Position numbers and translations under genes: made by a program. From an uncultured Campylobacter sp. (GTDB taxonomy: Bacteria; Campylobacterota; Campylobacteria; Campylobacterales; Campylobacteraceae), in the NCBI RefSeq assembly GCF_937997465.1, contig NZ_CALKTQ010000093.1:1-13526 (forward strand): a stretch of DNA of 13,526 bases. Direction: 5' to 3'. The notes under the pieces are model-generated. The model was not told the origin of the DNA. It was given only the letters and a program-made list of their open reading frames with translations, and did not search any database. Below are positions 1 through 6,644 of the stretch, piece after piece. Positions within the stretch are counted from its first letter, which is position 1; every line of letters starts with the position of its first letter.

Positions 1-199
1 AAATTTAAAATTTAAGCAGGCGAAATTTGACGAGAACGGACGTAAATTTGCCCGTCAAATTTCAAATTTGACCAAATCTTGCTAGCTTCTAAAAATGCGC
101 CACTTAGAGTGGTTAAAATTTAGCGCTATGCGGTGGTTAGGCTCTAAACTACAGCATTTGAAGCGACTGCGAAAACCGCCCGAGATAAAAAGGCAAATT
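1..199. other. Gene-free left edge
   Basis: No convincing reading frame lies here. It is the 3' flank of the minus-strand mqnA. It is rich in AAATTT words and holds a short hairpin at 100-112 (CCACT, 3-base loop, AGTGG) without a clear T-tract. Frames that run from here into 231-929 on the opposite strand are shadows of mqnA. Confidence 0.5.
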
Positions 200-238
200 T
201 AAAAAGCGGTGCGCTAGAGTAAATTTGCGCTTACCGCT
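200..238 (-). terminator. Intrinsic terminator of mqnA, overlapping its stop codon
   Basis: Read on the minus strand, AGCGGT-AA-GCGC pairs with GCGC-ACCGCT across a 12-base loop and is followed directly by TTTTT (plus-strand A-run at 200-204). The two-base AA bulge is part of the mqnA stop codon TAA (231-233), so the hairpin begins inside the last sense codons. This is a standard Rho-independent layout for ending the mqnA transcript. Confidence 0.7.
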
Positions 239-929
239 CGTCTCGCGCCAAAAGCTTTGCCGTGCGTCCGTTTTTTCGCACTTCTTTGAAAAATATCCGC
301 AGCGCCTTTTGCTCCTTTGCGCCGATTTCGTAGCTGATAAATTTGAGATACCATTTGATATCGTCCGCGCTGATGCCCCTAGTTTGGGCGTATTTGGCGA
401 GGATATAGTTTGGGATTTTGACATTTGCTCGCAAAAACTCGCGCGCCAATCGCTCATACGCGCCGCGCCCCTTCACGCAGGAAAATCGCCCGAAAACAAA
501 CGGCAAGCCCGTCCGCTCGCGCCACGCCCGCCCCATATCGTAAAACGCATCCTCGCCCTCCCGCAGATACGCCTTTAGCGCGCGGTCGCCGATGAGCACC
601 TCGCCCTCAAGCCCCAGCACTTCAGCTAGCGCGTTTGAGCTAGCAGACGCGGGGTCGAGACGCGCGGCGGTGCCCTTTCGCACGAGCACGCTTTTGACGT
701 CGCCTTTTGCGACGATGCCCAGGCTCACCTTTTTATAGCGTTTTTTGCCGCTTTCGATGCTTGAAATCACGGCTGCGTCGATCCTACGGCAGCACAGATC
801 GCGGTTTAGTTTGCTTGGCACGCCCTTTTTAAATTCGATGATTTTTTTGTCCTGAGAGCTTAGGCGCGAGCGCTTTAAAAATACGTGAAAAGGAAGCAAA
901 TTTAGATAATCAATCTTGCCAAAAATCAT
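231..929 (-). CDS. mqnA: Chorismate dehydratase, menaquinone biosynthesis (MqnA)
   Basis: MqnA converts chorismate to 3-enolpyruvylbenzoate, the first step of the futalosine route to menaquinone used by Campylobacterota. The 232-residue protein opens with DYLNLLPFHVF (residues 7-17), followed by GVPSKLNRDL, the DAAVISSIES segment and a central GDRAL motif. These are typical of the MqnA/MqnD periplasmic-binding-protein-like fold. The protein has no signal peptide, as expected for the cytosolic enzyme, and is slightly shorter than many MqnA proteins. The ATG at 927-929 is preceded by GGAG five bases upstream on the minus strand. It appears to be a single-gene unit with its own terminator overlapping the stop codon. 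A second futalosine-pathway candidate lies at 6645-7871. MqnD is a paralogous alternative, but the N-terminal motif fits MqnA better. Confidence 0.85.
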   Translation of the reverse strand: MIFGKIDYLNLLPFHVFLKRSRLSSQDKKIIEFKKGVPSKLNRDLCCRRIDAAVISSIESGKKRYKKVSLGIVAKGDVKSVLVRKGTAARLDPASASSNALAEVLGLEGEVLIGDRALKAYLREGEDAFYDMGRAWRERTGLPFVFGRFSCVKGRGAYERLAREFLRANVKIPNYILAKYAQTRGISADDIKWYLKFISYEIGAKEQKALRIFFKEVRKNGRTAKLLARDER

Positions 930-1239
930 AAAAACTCCGAATTTATAAGGATTTGCGCCGTTTTAAAACGAGCCAAATTTAAAGCCGAATCCTAATGCGT
1001 AAAATTTCTAAAACCAAAATCGTCGCTCGCGGCAAAAGATACGGTCGCGAGCTTTGGTGCGATACCGCAAATTTAACCGATTCGCGCCGCAAAATACGCC
1101 CGAACTAAAGTTAAACGAAAATGGCGCAGGTCTAGGCCGCCCAGCAAAAGCTCGCCCCAATAGGCAACGATGAAAAACCGCCAAAACGCGCCGAACCGCT
1201 CGCTAAAACCAAAGCGGGCACTTTGCGCGGTTAAATTTG
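930..1239. other. Gene-free stretch between mqnA and the oxidoreductase
   Basis: No gene with a start codon and ribosome site is visible. There is a 7-bp inverted repeat, GCTCGCG at 1025-1031 with CGCGAGC at 1046-1052, but no T-tract follows on either strand. A minus-strand frame is open from 1291 down to a stop at 1073 but has no usable start, and it runs through the terminator hairpin at 1240-1272. It is probably not a gene; a decayed remnant cannot be excluded. Confidence 0.45.
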
Positions 1240-1272
1240 AAAAAGCGGCGACTCCGCACGGGAAATCGCCGC
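1240..1272 (-). terminator. Intrinsic terminator of the NAD(P)H oxidoreductase gene
   Basis: On the minus strand GCGGCGA (1266-1272) pairs perfectly with TCGCCGC (1245-1251), and TTTTT follows at 1240-1244. It lies about 45 bases beyond the stop of the gene at 1316-1864. The GC-rich 7-bp stem plus U-tract is a good Rho-independent terminator. Confidence 0.75.
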
Positions 1273-1315
1273 TAGCGGTGCAAATTTGGGCTCAAGGCCG
1301 AGCTATTTTGCATCG

Positions 1316-1864
1316 TTAAATTTGATATTCGTGCTCTTCAAGCTCGTCGTTCAAGAGCTTCGTAAATCTCGCTGCATGCGCCTCTATCGCGCTATCAGGA
1401 ACGCCCGGCTCCACGCCGCAGCTAGCAAAGATGCGCCCGTAAACGAGCTCGCAAAAGTCCGCGCAGCACTGAAGCGGCAGCAAAATCTCGTTTAGGGTAA
1501 ATTTGATCGCGCCGTGCTTGGAGTATTCGCCTAGCCCGCCGCCCGCGCTCACGGCGATTTGTAGCTGTTTGCCCGCGATCTTCGCGCCCTCGCCGTAGGC
1601 AAAGCCGCGGCTGAGCACGTAGTCGATGTAGGCCTTTAGCATGGAGGGCACGTTAAAGCCCATCATCGGGAACAAAAACACGATGCGATCGGCGCGCAAA
1701 AACGCCTCTTGCTCTGCTTCGACGTCGATTTTTAGGGCGTCGGTGCCATATAGCCCCTCTAGGTGGCGAACCTCGGCGCCTGCGCTTTTAGCGGCGTTTA
1801 CCAGCGCCTTGTTTAGGCGAGAGGCGGCGAAATTTGGGTGAGATAAAACTACTAGCGTTTTCAT
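1316..1864 (-). CDS. NAD(P)H-dependent oxidoreductase, flavodoxin-like fold
   Basis: This 182-residue protein belongs to the Flavodoxin_2 / NQO-like family of FMN- or FAD-dependent quinone or nitro reductases (relatives include KefF and YwrO). Visible marks are the N-terminal strand and nucleotide loop MKTLVVLSHPNFAASRLNKAL, the segment FLFPMMGFNVPSMLKAYIDYV near residues 64-84 (family pattern P-x-x-W/F-x-x-P-x-x-LK-x-x-x-D), the following GFAYG, and a glycine-rich turn SAGGGLGEY. Length is normal and there is no signal peptide, so it should be cytosolic. The ATG at 1862-1864 follows a clear AGGAG on the minus strand. It is monocistronic, with its own candidate promoter and terminator. The physiological substrate cannot be read from the sequence; quinone reduction or electrophile detoxification is the family expectation. 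Confidence 0.8.
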   Translation of the reverse strand: MKTLVVLSHPNFAASRLNKALVNAAKSAGAEVRHLEGLYGTDALKIDVEAEQEAFLRADRIVFLFPMMGFNVPSMLKAYIDYVLSRGFAYGEGAKIAGKQLQIAVSAGGGLGEYSKHGAIKFTLNEILLPLQCCADFCELVYGRIFASCGVEPGVPDSAIEAHAARFTKLLNDELEEHEYQI

Positions 1865-1983
1865 TTTGGCTCCTTTTTTGATAAATTTTAGAGCATTTGC
1901 GCTTTTGGGACGTTAAATTTAAGCTGATTAAATTTGCTGATTTTTAAACTCTCCTCAAACCGCAAAAGTCTTATTTTTGAGAA

Positions 1984-1989
1984 ATTATA
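1984..1989 (-). promoter_or_regulatory. Candidate sigma-70 -10 box for the oxidoreductase gene
   Basis: A perfect TATAAT on the minus strand, with T-rich DNA upstream and no clear -35, in the style of Campylobacter vegetative promoters. It lies about 120 bases upstream of the ATG at 1864, so it would give a fairly long leader. Confidence 0.4.
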
Positions 1990-2122
1990 TCATCAAAAGC
2001 CTAAAAACGGGTTAAGGCGAGCGGCTAAATTTTAACTAGTAAGACACTAGATGGTACGGCCGTAAATTCTCGCTCAAATTTATCTGCAAAATCCCCAATC
2101 ATCTAAGCCGTCAAATTTGCCC

Positions 2123-3085
2123 TCACTTAAAAATATCAAGGTTCAAATTTAATTCGTCTATGATAGATAAAAGCTCTGAAATTTCCTTTTTTATCTGCTT
2201 TACCTCATAAAGGCTAGGCGGTAGCGAAAAGAGAGTTGTTTCAAATCTATTTTCCGCTCCGTTTAAAAATAGGTAAAATTTGTCGTCCATAAATGCCGCG
2301 CTCACCCCCATATCTCCCGCAAATTTTTCCTTTAGCTCGTACAAACGTCTCATAAACGTAGGCGTCAAAAGATATCTCGCCCCTACTTTGTCATCCGTAA
2401 AAACTCTAAATTCATCGTTAAAAAGAGTATCGTCCATCTGCTCTTTTTCGCCTAAAAATTTAGTATTTAGCGTACGGCTCGCCACTATCGTTTGACCGTT
2501 AAATTTCTTGTAAAACTCGCAGACCAAGACCGAGCCGCTAAAGGCCTGCATGTCCTTCATCGCTGACCATGCAAAAAATATTAGAGAGATTAGGTTAAGT
2601 CCGGGCGAGTCGCCTAGTTTTAGTTTGGCGTCCCTGGGTATGCTTATAGCTTCGCTAAGATTAAATTTGACGCCGCTATAAATGCCGCTGATTTGATCTT
2701 CGGCGCGGAATCTGTCGCGTGAATAAATATTGATTTTTCTAAATTCTGTTTCGGTTATGCCTGCTTGGGGATCGTATTTAAAGGTTGGATTTACGTCTTT
2801 TATCGCAATGCGAATGAACGTATTTTTAAAAAAACTCGTATAATCTTTTTCTGCATCTAGCGCATAGTATGCGGATATGTTAATAGCAAGAATGATAAAC
2901 GGGAAATAGACGGCTGCAAATAAATCTCTAGCTCCGCTGCTGTCGAATATATACATAACGATCTCACCTCCTATCAAAAGCACGCCGAAAGTAAAGAAGA
3001 GTCCAAGAATTACGCTTTTAATATATCGCCTTTTGCATTCGCTTTGCTTTTTTGCGGTTGCCTCTATGGCTTCGTCTATGTTCAA
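2123..3085 (-). CDS. DUF3137-type membrane protein
   Basis: A 320-residue protein of unknown function resembling the DUF3137 family. It starts with a short charged segment, then two hydrophobic stretches suitable as membrane helices (about residues 23-46 and 54-75). A long soluble domain follows, with segments such as YSRDRFRAEDQISG and KFNLSEA, and a final helical region rich in Leu, Ile and Asp/Glu that could form a coiled coil. The likely topology is an inner-membrane hairpin with a large cytoplasmic part. The start is TTG (3083-3085) placed six bases after AGAGG on the minus strand; no ATG nearby has an equal ribosome site. It stands alone between divergent ribD and the oxidoreductase gene, so the context suggests no function. 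No terminator is evident after it. Confidence 0.65.
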   Translation of the reverse strand: MNIDEAIEATAKKQSECKRRYIKSVILGLFFTFGVLLIGGEIVMYIFDSSGARDLFAAVYFPFIILAINISAYYALDAEKDYTSFFKNTFIRIAIKDVNPTFKYDPQAGITETEFRKINIYSRDRFRAEDQISGIYSGVKFNLSEAISIPRDAKLKLGDSPGLNLISLIFFAWSAMKDMQAFSGSVLVCEFYKKFNGQTIVASRTLNTKFLGEKEQMDDTLFNDEFRVFTDDKVGARYLLTPTFMRRLYELKEKFAGDMGVSAAFMDDKFYLFLNGAENRFETTLFSLPPSLYEVKQIKKEISELLSIIDELNLNLDIFK

Positions 3086-3215
3086 ATTTTGCCTCTTTTG
3101 GGGTTTTACCTTTGAAGCGAATCTTAGCGAAATTTACGCTGTAAGGGTGCGGGTTTGGAGATCAAAATAGTAAAAATAAGTCGCTAAATTTAAAAATCCG
3201 CCGCGCAAATTTTAG

Positions 3216-3221
3216 TATAAT
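3216..3221 (+). promoter_or_regulatory. Candidate sigma-70 -10 box for ribD
   Basis: A perfect TATAAT in the context TTTTAGTATAATACC, 26 bases before the ribD ATG. AT-rich DNA lies upstream and there is no recognisable -35, which is usual for Campylobacter promoters. It would give a leader of roughly 20 nt and probably drives ribD and perhaps thiF. Confidence 0.55.
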
Positions 3222-3247
3222 ACCCCAAATTTAACTAGGCAAAAGCA

Positions 3248-4339
3248 ATGATAAACGACGAATTTTACATGTCTCTAGCGATAAAAAAGGCTTGGGAGTT
3301 TCAAATTTTAACCTACCCAAATCCCGCCGTCGGTTGTGTGGTTTTAGACGCCGGCGATAGGCTACTCTCGGTAGCCGCGCATAAAAAGGCGGGCTTTTTA
3401 CACGCCGAGCCAAGCGCGATTTTATTGGCACTCTGCGAAAAAAGTGAGGCGTTTTTAAGGGATTTTTTACGAGACTACAACGCGGCTTTGGGCGTAAAAT
3501 TTGAAAACGCGGCCGAGCTTGAAAATGCGGACTTACAGCCAAATTTCACCTACGAATACATCCTGCAAAATCACGGCGATCTGCTAAAAGGCGCCAAGGC
3601 CTACGTGACGCTCGAGCCATGCGCTCACCGCGGTAAAACTCCGCCTTGCGCCGAGCTTTTAAGTCGGCTAAAATTTGCCGAGGTCGTCATCGCTAGAGGC
3701 GACGAAAATGCCGTGGCAAGCGGCGGCGCGCATATCTTGCAAAGCAGCGGCATATCGGTCAAATTTGACGTGTTAAGGCGTGAGGCGGACGAGCTGATAG
3801 AGCCGTTTCTAGCGTGGCAGAGGGGGAATTTTAGCTTTTTTAAGCTCGCCCTTAGCGCAAACGGCGTCGCAGTCGGCACCGCGCAGAGCAAAATCATCTC
3901 AAATTTAGCCAGCCGCACGCACTCTCACCGCCTTCGCAGCGCAGCCGAGCTGCTGGTTATCGGCGGCGCTACCGTCCGCGCCGACCGCCCGAGGCTTGAC
4001 GCCAGGCTGATAGAGGGCGGCAAAAATCCAAATGTGATGATCTACTCGCGTGAGCGCGAGTTTGACGCGTTTGTACCGCTTTTTGGCGTGGAGGGTAGGA
4101 GCGTGAGCGTAACGAGCGATATAAACGAAGCTTTTGCGCCGCGTTTAACGATGTTTGAGGGCGGCGAAAACGCACTAAAAGCCCTAGATGAACGCGTAAA
4201 ATGGCTACTGCTTTACCGCTCTAGCGAGTTTTTGGACGCACCCGCGGTGAGGCTAAATTTAAAACTCAAACCGCTATTTCACGGCGAGCTTGGTGGCGAC
4301 GTTTACGGATGGTATAGGATCGAGCGGGATTTGGGCTAG
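3248..4339 (+). CDS. ribD: Bifunctional riboflavin deaminase/reductase (RibD)
   Basis: RibD performs two successive steps of riboflavin synthesis: deamination of the diaminopyrimidine intermediate from GTP, then NADPH-dependent reduction of its ribosyl side chain. The N-terminal deaminase domain shows TYPNPAVGC (residues 22-30), the zinc/catalytic HAE at 52-54 and the zinc-binding PCAHRGKTPPC at 124-134. The C-terminal reductase domain includes FFKLALSANG, the TVRADRPRLDAR segment and a late EGG loop. About 73 residues separate HAE from the first zinc cysteine, against about 25 in classic RibD, so the deaminase domain holds an insertion of some 45 residues. The total length of 363 is near normal because the reductase half is compact. 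The ribosome site is weak; the start is fixed by the TYPNP context and the promoter 26 bases upstream. Confidence 0.9.
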   Translation: MINDEFYMSLAIKKAWEFQILTYPNPAVGCVVLDAGDRLLSVAAHKKAGFLHAEPSAILLALCEKSEAFLRDFLRDYNAALGVKFENAAELENADLQPNFTYEYILQNHGDLLKGAKAYVTLEPCAHRGKTPPCAELLSRLKFAEVVIARGDENAVASGGAHILQSSGISVKFDVLRREADELIEPFLAWQRGNFSFFKLALSANGVAVGTAQSKIISNLASRTHSHRLRSAAELLVIGGATVRADRPRLDARLIEGGKNPNVMIYSREREFDAFVPLFGVEGRSVSVTSDINEAFAPRLTMFEGGENALKALDERVKWLLLYRSSEFLDAPAVRLNLKLKPLFHGELGGDVYGWYRIERDLG

Positions 4340-4386
4340 AGCGCGTCAAATTTAGCCAAATGATTTTGTAAATTTAAAGGAGAAAA

Positions 4387-5241
4387 ATGAAAGAGATAAC
4401 GCTAAACGGAGCGAAATTTCAGGTCGCGGCAAACACGATGGAGGAGCTAAAAAACGAAGCTCTGGGCTACAAAAACGGCGAGATGTATAAATTTCTAGCC
4501 AAATTTAACGCGAGCGAGCCGGATATCTTTATCCTAGACGGCTTTGCGACGAAGGAAAATTTGGAGCTAAAAGAGGGCGCAAACGTGGTATTTATCAGGC
4601 GCGGCGTGATGCCAGGGCGAGAAGTGCTAAAAGCTATGATCGCCTCCAGAAACAGCCCCGAGCTAAACGAGGCGCTAGCTAGCGGCTGCGTGGGCGTGGC
4701 GGGGCTGGGCGGCCTTGGCTCAAATATCGCGCTAAGCCTAGCTCGCACGGGCGTCGCCAAGCTCGTGCTGGCCGACTTTGACGTCGTGGAGCCTAGCAAC
4801 CTAAACCGCCAGCAGTACTTCGTCCGCCACATCGGCATGAAAAAAACGGACGCGCTAAAAGAGCTCATCGCCGAGGTAAATCCATTCGTCGAGGTCGTGA
4901 CGCACGACGTGACGCTAGATGCGGCCAACGTCGCCGAGATTTTCGCGCCGTGCGGCGTCATCTGCGAGGCGTTTGACAACGTCGCTGGCAAGGCGATGAT
5001 GGTAAACGAGGCGGGCGCGAGTCTGCGAGATAAAAAGATCGTCGGGGCGTCTGGCATGGCGGGGCACTTTAGCTCAAATCTCATAAAAACGGTCAAATTT
5101 GCGCGAAACGTCTATCTGTGCGGCGACCTACAAAACGCTGCGGGCGTAGGGCAGGGGCTCATGGCTGCGCGCGTGTCTATCTGCGCAAATCATCAGGCAA
5201 ACCTCGCCATCAGACTTTTGATGGGACTTGAGGAGGTTTAA
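4387..5241 (+). CDS. thiF: ThiF-family adenylyltransferase with ThiS-like N-terminal domain
   Basis: E1-like enzyme expected to adenylate the C-terminus of the sulfur carrier ThiS in thiazole (thiamine) synthesis. Residues 1-72 look like the ThiS-like ubiquitin fold found at the N-terminus of the second ThiF family, without a terminal Gly-Gly, so it cannot itself act as carrier. The adenylation core has the ATP loop GLGGLGSN (106-113), the acidic strand DFDVVE (130-135), NLNRQ (138-142) and EAFDN (194-198). Length (284) fits this fused form. A strong AAAGGAG at 4376-4382 precedes the ATG. It lies 47 bases after ribD and may be co-transcribed with it. No thiS, thiG or thiH is in the window, so it is separated from its usual partners. 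MoeB-like or other E1 roles are possible but less likely given the N-terminal domain. Confidence 0.8.
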   Translation: MKEITLNGAKFQVAANTMEELKNEALGYKNGEMYKFLAKFNASEPDIFILDGFATKENLELKEGANVVFIRRGVMPGREVLKAMIASRNSPELNEALASGCVGVAGLGGLGSNIALSLARTGVAKLVLADFDVVEPSNLNRQQYFVRHIGMKKTDALKELIAEVNPFVEVVTHDVTLDAANVAEIFAPCGVICEAFDNVAGKAMMVNEAGASLRDKKIVGASGMAGHFSSNLIKTVKFARNVYLCGDLQNAAGVGQGLMAARVSICANHQANLAIRLLMGLEEV

Positions 5242-5579
5242 ATTTGACTGCGGCAACGGCGTTTTAGCTTGTACTGGTTGCGGCCGAGATTTTTGACTCT
5301 CTTTTGCAAATTTGCTTGAGAATTGCTTGAAGTTGATTTTGTCGTCACGCTTAATTTCTGGTTTTTGACGAGTTTTTGTAGTTGCTCTAAATTTGAGCAA
5401 ATTTGTAGCGACAAAATCAATACATTAGCGACTCTTTCACCGCTACAAATTTAGTATCAAAATTTAGCATAAATCTTGCCTTGCGAGGTAAAAATACGGA
5501 CTAAATTTCCGAATTGACGTTTCGTTTTAAAAGCCTTTTCCTTTGTACCTGCGAGAGCCGGGTTTTTGCGGTCGTGAAA
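5242..5579. other. Gene-free, structured intergenic region
   Basis: No supported gene lies in this stretch between convergent thiF and sppA. It contains a set of overlapping inverted repeats at 5333-5452, described separately, and ends in a strong terminator hairpin. A weak -10-like CATAAA lies near 5470 on the plus strand. A small RNA ending at the terminator, or a long structured 3' leader of thiF, is possible but unproven. Confidence 0.45.
5333..5452. repeat. Overlapping perfect inverted repeats (mutually exclusive hairpins)
   Basis: Two perfect 12-bp inverted repeats share two bases. TTGATTTTGTCG (5333-5344) pairs with CGACAAAATCAA (5409-5420), and AAATTTGTAGCG (5399-5410) pairs with CGCTACAAATTT (5441-5452). 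A third small hairpin, TTGCTC (5382-5387) with GAGCAA (5395-5400), sits within the first loop and overlaps the left arm of the second repeat. In RNA the alternatives could compete. No protein-coding explanation is apparent. Confidence 0.6.
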
Positions 5580-5615
5580 GGCTAGATTTTAAGACTATAA
5601 AATCTAGCCGTTTTT
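5580..5615 (+). terminator. Strong hairpin terminator between convergent thiF and sppA
   Basis: A perfect 12-bp stem (5580-5591 with 5598-5609, GGCTAGATTTTA / TAAAATCTAGCC) and 6-base loop, followed on the plus strand by GTTTTT. It would end plus-strand transcripts from thiF or from within the preceding gap. On the minus strand it lies about 10 bases beyond the sppA stop but is followed by only three T's, so it may also stop sppA transcription less efficiently. Confidence 0.8.
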
Positions 5616-5619
5616 AAAT

Positions 5620-6489
5620 TTACCTCGCCTTAGCTTCAAAAAATGCCGAGATTAGCGAGTTTGCGCTTTGATTTATAAATTTTTGCATCGCTTTTTCGTA
5701 GACGGACGGCTTTTCCCAGACGGGCTCGGCCACGCCGCTTAGCTTTTCTAGCTCGGCGCGCGCAGAATAATAATCGCTAACCTCGTCGATGAGCCCGAGC
5801 TTTGCCGCGTCTCGAGCCAAAAATACCCGCGCGTTGGCCCACTCTTTGCTTTTGTTGGCGTCTAGATTTCTATCGGCTGCCACGTCGCTTACGAACATCT
5901 CGTAGCTGGCGTTTACGAGCTCTTGCAGCTGCTCGCGCTCGATTTTGCTCCACGGGCGCAGAAACGTCCCAGCCTCTTTATACTCGCCCGCTTTTACGAC
6001 TTGCTGCGAGACGCCGATTTTAGCCGCTAGCTCGCTAGCGTCGGCACCTTGCATTATCACGCCGATCGAGCCGATAAATGCGCCCGGATTTGCCAAAATC
6101 CTGTCCGCGCCCGCGCCCGCATAGTAGCTCCCGCTCGTCATCGACCCGCCCGCATACGCGACCACGGGCTTTTTGGCGCGCAGATTTTTGACCGCGAGGT
6201 GCAGCTCGACGCTAGGCGCGAGCGCGCCGCCCGGGCTATCGATGTAGAGCAGTACGCCCTTGATGTTGGCGTCCTTGCGCGCGGCCTCGATCTTTTCTAG
6301 CGCCTCGTTTGCGTCCATGATCGCGCCTGAGAGGTTGATCTGGGTTAGGTTGGGCGGATTTATGCTCTCACGCTCGCCGCTAAAAAATATCAAAAACACG
6401 ATGAGCAAAAACAGCATTGCCTTAAAATACGTGTTTATGAACCTAAAAATCGCCCCAATCGGTGCAAAAATAAATCTCAAAAATCCCAT
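5620..6489 (-). CDS. sppA: Signal peptide peptidase SppA, S49 family
   Basis: Membrane-anchored serine protease that degrades signal peptides left in the inner membrane after secretion. The protein (289 residues) is the short, single-domain form. It has an N-terminal membrane segment at about residues 21-37, then a ClpP-like fold containing IDSPGG (83-88), the nucleophile region GGSMTSGSYYAGAGAD with Ser119 in the family position, GSIGVIMQG (140-148) and the GEYKEAG motif with the expected catalytic Lys171. All these match the Ser/Lys dyad of the family. The ATG follows AAAGGA at 6495-6500 (minus strand). It is downstream of, and co-directional with, the amidohydrolase gene, separated by 155 bases with a possible promoter, so the two may be transcribed separately. 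I recall the same neighbours with aroQ in C. jejuni (locus called pspA there). Confidence 0.9.
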   Translation of the reverse strand: MGFLRFIFAPIGAIFRFINTYFKAMLFLLIVFLIFFSGERESINPPNLTQINLSGAIMDANEALEKIEAARKDANIKGVLLYIDSPGGALAPSVELHLAVKNLRAKKPVVAYAGGSMTSGSYYAGAGADRILANPGAFIGSIGVIMQGADASELAAKIGVSQQVVKAGEYKEAGTFLRPWSKIEREQLQELVNASYEMFVSDVAADRNLDANKSKEWANARVFLARDAAKLGLIDEVSDYYSARAELEKLSGVAEPVWEKPSVYEKAMQKFINQSANSLISAFFEAKAR

Positions 6490-6530
6490 TTTTTTCCTTT
6501 AAATTTATCGTTTTCGTGAAATTCGGGCGC

Positions 6531-6536
6531 ATTTTA
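6531..6536 (-). promoter_or_regulatory. Candidate -10 box for sppA
   Basis: TAAAAT on the minus strand in the context GGTAAAATGCGC, with AT-rich DNA upstream, about 42 bases before the sppA ATG. The match is plausible but imperfect. Confidence 0.3.
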
Positions 6537-6644
6537 CCATTTAAATTTATAAATTTAGCTAGCGGGCTGGATTTGGGAAAACTGCTTCAAATTTGAGCTT
6601 AAATTTGGCATTTGTTGCGCCAAAGTCTAAATCGCAAATTCGGC

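Noticed and set aside
225..578. Plus-strand open frame of 117 codons opposite mqnA
   Set aside because: It is the reverse shadow of mqnA, which has clear family motifs; the Arg/Pro/Leu-rich protein resembles nothing.
1073..1291. Minus-strand open stretch of about 72 codons with a hydrophobic segment
   Set aside because: No ATG, GTG or TTG in a usable position, no ribosome site, and it runs through a well-formed terminator hairpin at 1240-1272. A decayed gene is possible but cannot be supported.
4467..5096. Minus-strand open frame of 209 codons antisense to thiF
   Set aside because: It lies entirely within thiF, has a composition typical of the reverse of a GC-biased gene (rich in Ser, Ala, Thr, Pro), and shows no motif or ribosome site.
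5128..5400. Minus-strand open frame of 90 codons across the thiF end and the gap
   Set aside because: Lys/Gln/Ser-rich with no family resemblance, overlaps the thiF 3' end, and covers the inverted-repeat region whose sequence is better explained as structure.
5530..5580. Possible TPP riboswitch-like words (ACCTGCGAGAG) near thiF
   Set aside because: It lies downstream of thiF rather than upstream of a thiamine gene, and the conserved CTGAGA and other core elements are not present in order.
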